64,000 bases of DNA from NCBI RefSeq assembly GCF_037203705.1, contig NZ_JBBCAT010000001.1:779418-843417 (forward strand), read 5' to 3'. The stretch's first letter is position 1. Every line of letters begins with the position of its first letter. The notes under the pieces were generated by a model. It had not been told where the DNA came from and did no database searches. It was given only the letters and a program-made list of their open reading frames with translations. This DNA comes from Prosthecomicrobium sp. N25 (lineage in GTDB: Bacteria > Pseudomonadota > Alphaproteobacteria > Rhizobiales > Ancalomicrobiaceae). Positions 62,440-64,000 of the stretch are shown in pieces. A program made the translations under genes and the position numbers.

Positions 62440-63683
62440 GCCGCGCTCTCCCGCCGGCCGATCGCGACGCCCGTGAAGGTCTGGTTCAGGTGCATGGTCC
62501 GGTACTGCTCGCCGTAGGTGTTGAAGCCGACCACCCGGTGGCGTCGGTAGAGATCCTCGACCTTGCGGAGCACCTGCCGGTTCTCCGCGTCGAGCCGGCG
62601 CAGCACGCAGTCGAAGCCGATCAGCGCCTCGATCCCGCCGACCGCCTTGTCGACGTCGTCGAGCGCCCGGCCGAGCGCCCCGACGAGGTCGACCGGCCGT
62701 GCCGCGGTCAGCACGACGCCGGTGTCGATGGCGCAGAAGAAGGAGAGGCTTCCGTCCGGGTTCACCTTCTGAATCGAGCGGGAATAATATTCGCCGCCGA
62801 CGCGCACCAGCACCGGATGCGACGCGAAGCTGAGGGGGCCCAGGAAGTCGCCCTCGAGCCCGACCGCCGCCGCATAGGCCGCCGCCGCCGGCTCGGCGTT
62901 GATCTCCGAGACGGTCCGCGTCTCGCCGTCGCACTCGGTGACCACGAGCTTCACGTCCGTCGGCTCGAAATGCTCCGAGCGGACGAGCTCGAAGGGCCGC
63001 TCCGTATGGACCAGCACCAGCACGCCCGCGTTCGTCCAGGCCCGCCCGCCGTGGAACACGAAGGTGCGCGAGAAGTCGAGCCCGTCCCCGCAGGAGCCGC
63101 CCACGAGCGGCATGTTGTCCAGGCAGCGTTGCAGCCCCGCGACCACGACCTCCTCGCGCCGGCACATCCCGTCCAGGAACGTCACCGCGAAGCGCCCGCC
63201 CGGCGGCTCCGCCCCGAGGCGACGGGCGAGCCGGGCCTGCATCGGCCAGACCACGTCGGCCGCCTTCTCGACCGTGAAGTTCCGCAGGTCCGGCAGCAGG
63301 GCCGCCTCTACCGTGAAGCCCCCGCGGGGCAGGGCGGTGACGACGACGCTGCCCTCCTCGAGCCCGCCCGGCCCGATCTCGCCCGCGGTCGTGCCGCCCG
63401 CGAAGCCGACACCGGGGAAACGGTCCGCGAGCCCGGCCGCCAGGGCGTCGGCGTCGTAGCGGGGGCTCGCGAAGAGGAACAGGAACGCGGCCTCGCGCCC
63501 GTCCTCGCCGAGCGCCGTCGCGATCTCGTCGACCGCCGCCGCGGTGTCGGGGGCGCGCGACGAGGCGACCCGGATCTCGCCGGACCCGTCCCCGGGAGAG
63601 CTGCCCTCGGCCCGCGACGCCGCGCCTGCCATCCGTCCGTCCCTGCCTGCGGCCGTTCGCCGGCCTTGTCGTCGTTCCGTCAT
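62436..63683 (-). CDS. FIST-domain sensor (NosP-like)
   Basis: The 415-residue protein has an N-terminal FIST domain (ASPRYDADALAAGLADRFPG, FAGGTTAGEIGPGGLEEGSV) and the FIST C-terminal domain (TWTNAGVLVLVHTERPFELV-like region and EINAEPAAAAYAAAVGLEGD). Proteins of this layout next to a kinase of this type include NosP, a haem-binding nitric-oxide sensor that inhibits its kinase. Haem ligands cannot be proven by sequence alone. The start is uncertain between 63683 and 63632. Confidence 0.82.
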   Translation of the reverse strand: MTERRQGRRTAAGRDGRMAGAASRAEGSSPGDGSGEIRVASSRAPDTAAAVDEIATALGEDGREAAFLFLFASPRYDADALAAGLADRFPGVGFAGGTTAGEIGPGGLEEGSVVVTALPRGGFTVEAALLPDLRNFTVEKAADVVWPMQARLARRLGAEPPGGRFAVTFLDGMCRREEVVVAGLQRCLDNMPLVGGSCGDGLDFSRTFVFHGGRAWTNAGVLVLVHTERPFELVRSEHFEPTDVKLVVTECDGETRTVSEINAEPAAAAYAAAVGLEGDFLGPLSFASHPVLVRVGGEYYSRSIQKVNPDGSLSFFCAIDTGVVLTAARPVDLVGALGRALDDVDKAVGGIEALIGFDCVLRRLDAENRQVLRKVEDLYRRHRVVGFNTYGEQYRTMHLNQTFTGVAIGRRESAA

Positions 63684-63851
63684 GGTCCGGGTGGACGCTA
63701 CCAGACCGGAACCCAGCCGACTAGAAATGCGCGACCGAAAGTACAATTCCATAGATCGGAACCCCGGCTACGATCCGCCTCCGTCGCGAGGCCGGCCGTC
63801 GGGGGTCGGCGGGTCCGCAGCAAGACGGACGCGGCAGGGAGGGTGTCTCAG

Positions 63852-64000
63852 ATGGAAATGACCGGCGAGTACCGGATACCGGCTCCGCGCGCCCAGGTCT
63901 GGGAGGCGCTGAACGATCCCGAGGTGCTCAAGGCCTGCATCCCGGGCTGCGAAACCCTGGACATGCAGTCGCCGACCGAGATGACCGCCAAGGTCGTCGC
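63852..64000 (+). CDS. CoxG-like SRPBCC protein, start only
   Basis: The first 49 codons encode GEYRIPAPRAQVWEALNDPE, then VLKACIPGCETLDMQSPTEM, the start of the CoxG/SRPBCC family used in assembly or membrane attachment of molybdenum hydroxylases such as carbon-monoxide dehydrogenase. GGGAGGG ten bases upstream supports the start. The gene continues outside the window. Confidence 0.85.
   Translation, partial: MEMTGEYRIPAPRAQVWEALNDPEVLKACIPGCETLDMQSPTEMTAKVV

Overview
The window is high-GC alphaproteobacterial DNA. It is most consistent with Hyphomicrobiales and probably a Methylobacteriaceae-like organism: rpsA, ihfB and a lapA-like gene lie close together, there is an FzlA-type GST-fold gene, a NosP/FIST sensor pair and a CoxG-like gene, and the small membrane proteins and integrase remnants are of a type I associate with Methylobacterium. 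No rRNA operon or species marker is present, so the genus remains an inference.

Positions 1 to about 37,200 are an accessory region made of layered, mostly decayed mobile DNA. It holds at least four fragments of tyrosine integrases (about 3.98, 5.3, 6.7 and 20.4 kb), pieces of a tRNA-Ser(GCU) gene at both ends of the first 5.2 kb, two small serine recombinases, an IS66 remnant, a broken ParB gene with a broken DNA-binding gene upstream, a ligase fragment and an HNH fragment. Broken metabolic genes are also present: a LysR / choline-sulfatase / TctC-type locus, an AI-2E-type transporter and an adenylate cyclase. Among these sit intact cargo genes: a GNAT acetyltransferase, an ABC-type binding protein, a Tyr/Gly-rich secreted protein, a DUF2332 protein, a four-gene cluster of small membrane and zinc-ribbon proteins, a 618-residue TPR protein, an RTX calcium-binding repeat protein, a MerR plus VIT/VWA operon, and two AT-rich genes of toxin-like character (a NucA/NucB-type nuclease at 22.3 kb and an unknown protein at 25.3 kb).

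The best preserved element lies at 30.6-37.2 kb, directly against the 3' end of tRNA-Leu(CAG). It reads leftward as a P4-type integrase, an unknown gene, an AlpA-like DNA-binding protein, a CHC2/Toprim primase, an ATPase/helicase with a repeat-rich tail, a small zinc-binding protein and two unknown genes. The serine recombinase at 29.7 kb may or may not belong to it. This is the replication core of a P4-like satellite or integrative element. A 9-bp motif (ACCGTCCGN) is repeated in phase in the tail of the ATPase gene and reappears in inverted clusters at 3.4, 19.6, 20.2 and 21.5 kb, which points to repeated visits by related elements.

From 37,222 to the end the window is compact chromosome: tRNA-Leu, a trypsin-like protease, an NDUFA9-like NAD(P)-binding protein, a caspase-family protein, uppP, fzlA-like, cmk, rpsA, sppA, ihfB, lapA-like, an ornithine-cyclodeaminase-like gene, a VOC protein, a polyprenyl-type glycosyltransferase, mepA, a UPF0114 protein, a CHAD protein, msrA, maeB, an aminotransferase, a LuxR-type response regulator, and a FIST/NosP plus hybrid histidine kinase operon, ending in the first codons of a CoxG-like gene. 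Three signal-less hydrolase genes (an aspzincin-like protease, an M91-like zinc protease and a staphylococcal-nuclease-like protein) stand alone between housekeeping genes. Together with the two toxin-like genes in the island they form the most interesting unexplained theme of the window.
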